Below are positions 62,327-64,000 of a DNA stretch of 64,000 nucleotides, piece after piece. Each line of letters opens with the position of its first letter. Within the stretch, counting starts at the first letter, position 1. Below the pieces are notes generated by a model. It searched no databases and was not told where the DNA came from. It saw nothing but the letters and a program-made list of their open reading frames with translations. The stretch covers positions 3,720,001 through 3,784,000 of the forward strand of contig NC_014393.1 in NCBI RefSeq assembly GCF_000145275.1. The letters run 5' to 3'. Made by a program: the position numbers and the translations under genes. Source of the stretch: Clostridium cellulovorans 743B (GTDB taxonomy: Bacteria > Bacillota > Clostridia > Clostridiales > Clostridiaceae).

Positions 62327-64000
62327 CTACTTTATTCTGAACTTGCTGATAAGTTCAAGTAAATGTGATGACATTTGACTTAACATAGCAGCTGAGTTTT
62401 CTACTTCTTCCATTGTTGCTAACTGTTCCTCAGTATATGCAGATACATTCCTTGAACCTTCTGCAACATTTTTTGTTATTTCATTGATAGTCTCAAAGTT
62501 CTCTACTAGTTGTTCTGTATCTTTGCTCATATGCTTACACGCTATTGAAACATCTTCAATTGTATCTCTTACTTCACCAATAGAGTTCTCTATTATTTCA
62601 AAAGATGTTCCTGCTTTATTAACAGCTTCAATTCCATCTCTAACTTCTCGTTCACTTTGTATAACCGCATCTATAGTTTTATTAGTCTTTATTAAGATAT
62701 TATTAATAACTTCCGATACTTGCTTTCCAGAAGTTGCTGTTTGATCAGCAAGCTTACTTACTTCTGACGCTACAACAGCAAAACCTTTTCCGGCTTCTCC
62801 TGCTCTTGCCGCTTCTATTGATGCATTTAGTGAAAGTAAATTAGTCTGAGATGCAATATCTGTAATTAATCCAATGATCTCATTTATCTTATTAGATTCA
62901 TTTCCAAGTTCACGAACTATTTTCGCAATCTCAGCTACCGTATATTGAATAGAATTCATTTGTCTTACAGCTTTATGAACTGCTTCATTCCCCTCTACTA
63001 TCACATTAGAAGCCTTAACCACTTGCTCTCTTACATCATAGGACTTTGTATCAATTGCACTAGCTTCATTATTCATTTCACGTACTGATTGCACACCTTC
63101 ATCTACACTAACAACTTCACGATCTGTCCCAGTTGCAACTTCTTGTGTAATAGTTGCAACATATTTTATCGCTTCTTTACTTTGTTTTGATCCCTCGAAT
63201 AAATCTTCTGCTGATCCAGCTACCTGTGAAGCTGCTGCTCCAACCTCTGCTAATATATCCCTTAAACCATTGGTCATCTTATTAAAAGCTTTCACCAATT
63301 CACTAATTTCATCATCACTATTGTTTTTTATTTCTTCACCTGTAAGATCACCTTCTGCAATTTTAGCAGCCTCTTTAGAAAGTTTTATAATCGGTTTTGA
63401 AATTAAATTACTAATCCAGAGTGATATATACAGTCCCAACACTAATGCAATAAGAGTAATAACTGTGATAATTATTTTTGCGGAATCAGCCATCTTTTTA
63501 GTATCATCAATCTCTTTACTTAAAATATCTTCTTGAGTTTTAACAAATTCCTCTGAAACTGCACTAAAAGTTTGAACTAATTTTCCTTGACTCCCAGCTG
63601 ACGAGGTATACTTTTCAACTTTATTTTTTCCTTTATCATCAATCATTTGATCTGCAGCAATAACATATTGCTCTTGAATTAAGTCTAACCCTTGCAGAGT
63701 TCTCCAACCTTCTTTATCATTTATAAGTTCAGCAATTACTTTACTTTTTTCATTATAGCTATTAAACGCTTGTTGATAAGCCTCTAGATAAACTGGATCT
63801 CCAGTTATAAGATAATAATTTACACTAGCTTGCTCTTCACTAATTGCACTACTTAAACCTTTAATATGATTTACGATGGTTACAGTATTACCAATTAAGT
63901 TTGAGTAACTACTATTTATTCTACTAGTTAATACATAACTTCCTATAAATACAAAAATCAAAAACATTAGTACTATAGAAAACCCACCATATAATTTTCT
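62327..64000 (-). CDS. Methyl-accepting chemotaxis protein (5' end outside the window)
   Basis: The frame runs through the right edge; before the first ATG at 63967 it reads RKLYGGFSIVL, the usual MCP N-terminal basic-then-hydrophobic start, so the true start lies beyond 64000. The visible 557 residues have a first membrane helix, a periplasmic four-helix-bundle sensor, a second helix (IIITVITLIALVLGLYISLW), a HAMP domain and the MCP signalling domain with the tip SLNASIEAARAGEAGKGFAVVA and EEQLATMEEVE methylation region. The ligand is unknown. It may belong with the motility set of motAB. Confidence 0.95.
   Translation of the reverse strand, partial: RKLYGGFSIVLMFLIFVFIGSYVLTSRINSSYSNLIGNTVTIVNHIKGLSSAISEEQASVNYYLITGDPVYLEAYQQAFNSYNEKSKVIAELINDKEGWRTLQGLDLIQEQYVIAADQMIDDKGKNKVEKYTSSAGSQGKLVQTFSAVSEEFVKTQEDILSKEIDDTKKMADSAKIIITVITLIALVLGLYISLWISNLISKPIIKLSKEAAKIAEGDLTGEEIKNNSDDEISELVKAFNKMTNGLRDILAEVGAAASQVAGSAEDLFEGSKQSKEAIKYVATITQEVATGTDREVVSVDEGVQSVREMNNEASAIDTKSYDVREQVVKASNVIVEGNEAVHKAVRQMNSIQYTVAEIAKIVRELGNESNKINEIIGLITDIASQTNLLSLNASIEAARAGEAGKGFAVVASEVSKLADQTATSGKQVSEVINNILIKTNKTIDAVIQSEREVRDGIEAVNKAGTSFEIIENSIGEVRDTIEDVSIACKHMSKDTEQLVENFETINEITKNVAEGSRNVSAYTEEQLATMEEVENSAAMLSQMSSHLLELISKFRIK

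Overview
The window is AT-rich, densely packed, single-chromosome sequence from a spore-forming, flagellated, anaerobic Firmicute, most likely Clostridium sensu stricto or a close relative. The evidence is sporulation genes (spoIIID, spoIID, a spoIIQ-type gene, yyaC), a Clostridium-type thiolase with a Rex-like operator, ChW repeats, a raiA-motif RNA between comF and hpf, and strong AGGAGG ribosome binding sites. No rRNA, phage or CRISPR array is seen. Most genes lie on the minus strand.

Layout. 1-1390 (+): the end of tsaE, then tsaB and rimI (t6A tRNA modification and ribosomal protein acetylation). 1528-5858 (-): ribU under an FMN riboswitch, tex, and prfB with its programmed frameshift. 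5859-7476: an apparent insertion holding a hexamer tandem repeat and a plus-strand membrane acyltransferase. 7541-15390 (-): recD2, a helicase-like gene without a Walker A motif, comF, raiA RNA, hpf and secA. 15755-17633 (-): metK under a SAM-I riboswitch and a Val-Thr-Tyr tRNA cluster. 17850-24437: yyaC (+), then ywmB, murA, spoIID, the spoIIQ-like gene, spoIIID and mbl (-), a cell-wall and sporulation block. 24577-31243 (-): the complete atpIBEFHAGDC operon. 31807-33175 (-): thlA. 33225-43716 (-): teichoic-acid precursor genes (tagO, wecB), upp, rpiB, a YwlE-type phosphatase, Sua5, a ZIP transporter, prfA, prmC, a DUF1385 gene and tdk. 44003-46844: an inverted rpmE (+), a DUF4190 gene, rho and a hypothetical gene. 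47038-52555: a GH127 glycosidase with a divergent AraC regulator, a secreted Big2 protein, and an unidentified highly structured 180-nt element. 52561-54223 (-): motAB with a SigD-type promoter. 54686-64000: a small protein with a strange leader, a ChW-PdaA-like deacetylase, pyrG, a DnaA-domain-IV-like small gene, a DUF1934 gene, ddl, a lipid glycosyltransferase and a chemoreceptor that runs off the window.

How it works together. Much of the window serves translation and its quality control (tsaB, Sua5, rimI, prfA/prfB/prmC, hpf, rpmE, tRNAs), the envelope (murA, mbl, ddl, tagO/wecB, SpoIID/SpoIIQ, UgtP-like enzyme) and energy (F1Fo ATPase, thiolase). Regulation visible in the sequence includes two riboswitches with terminators, the prfB recoding site, a Rex-like site at thlA and a SigD-like site at motA. 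The least explained items are the three-way-junction element at 52377-52555, the hairpin leader with an in-frame UGA at 54686-54745, a consensus promoter with no gene at 58737, and the acyltransferase insertion between secA and prfB. The raiA RNA at 11265-11516 is a known but poorly understood large RNA.
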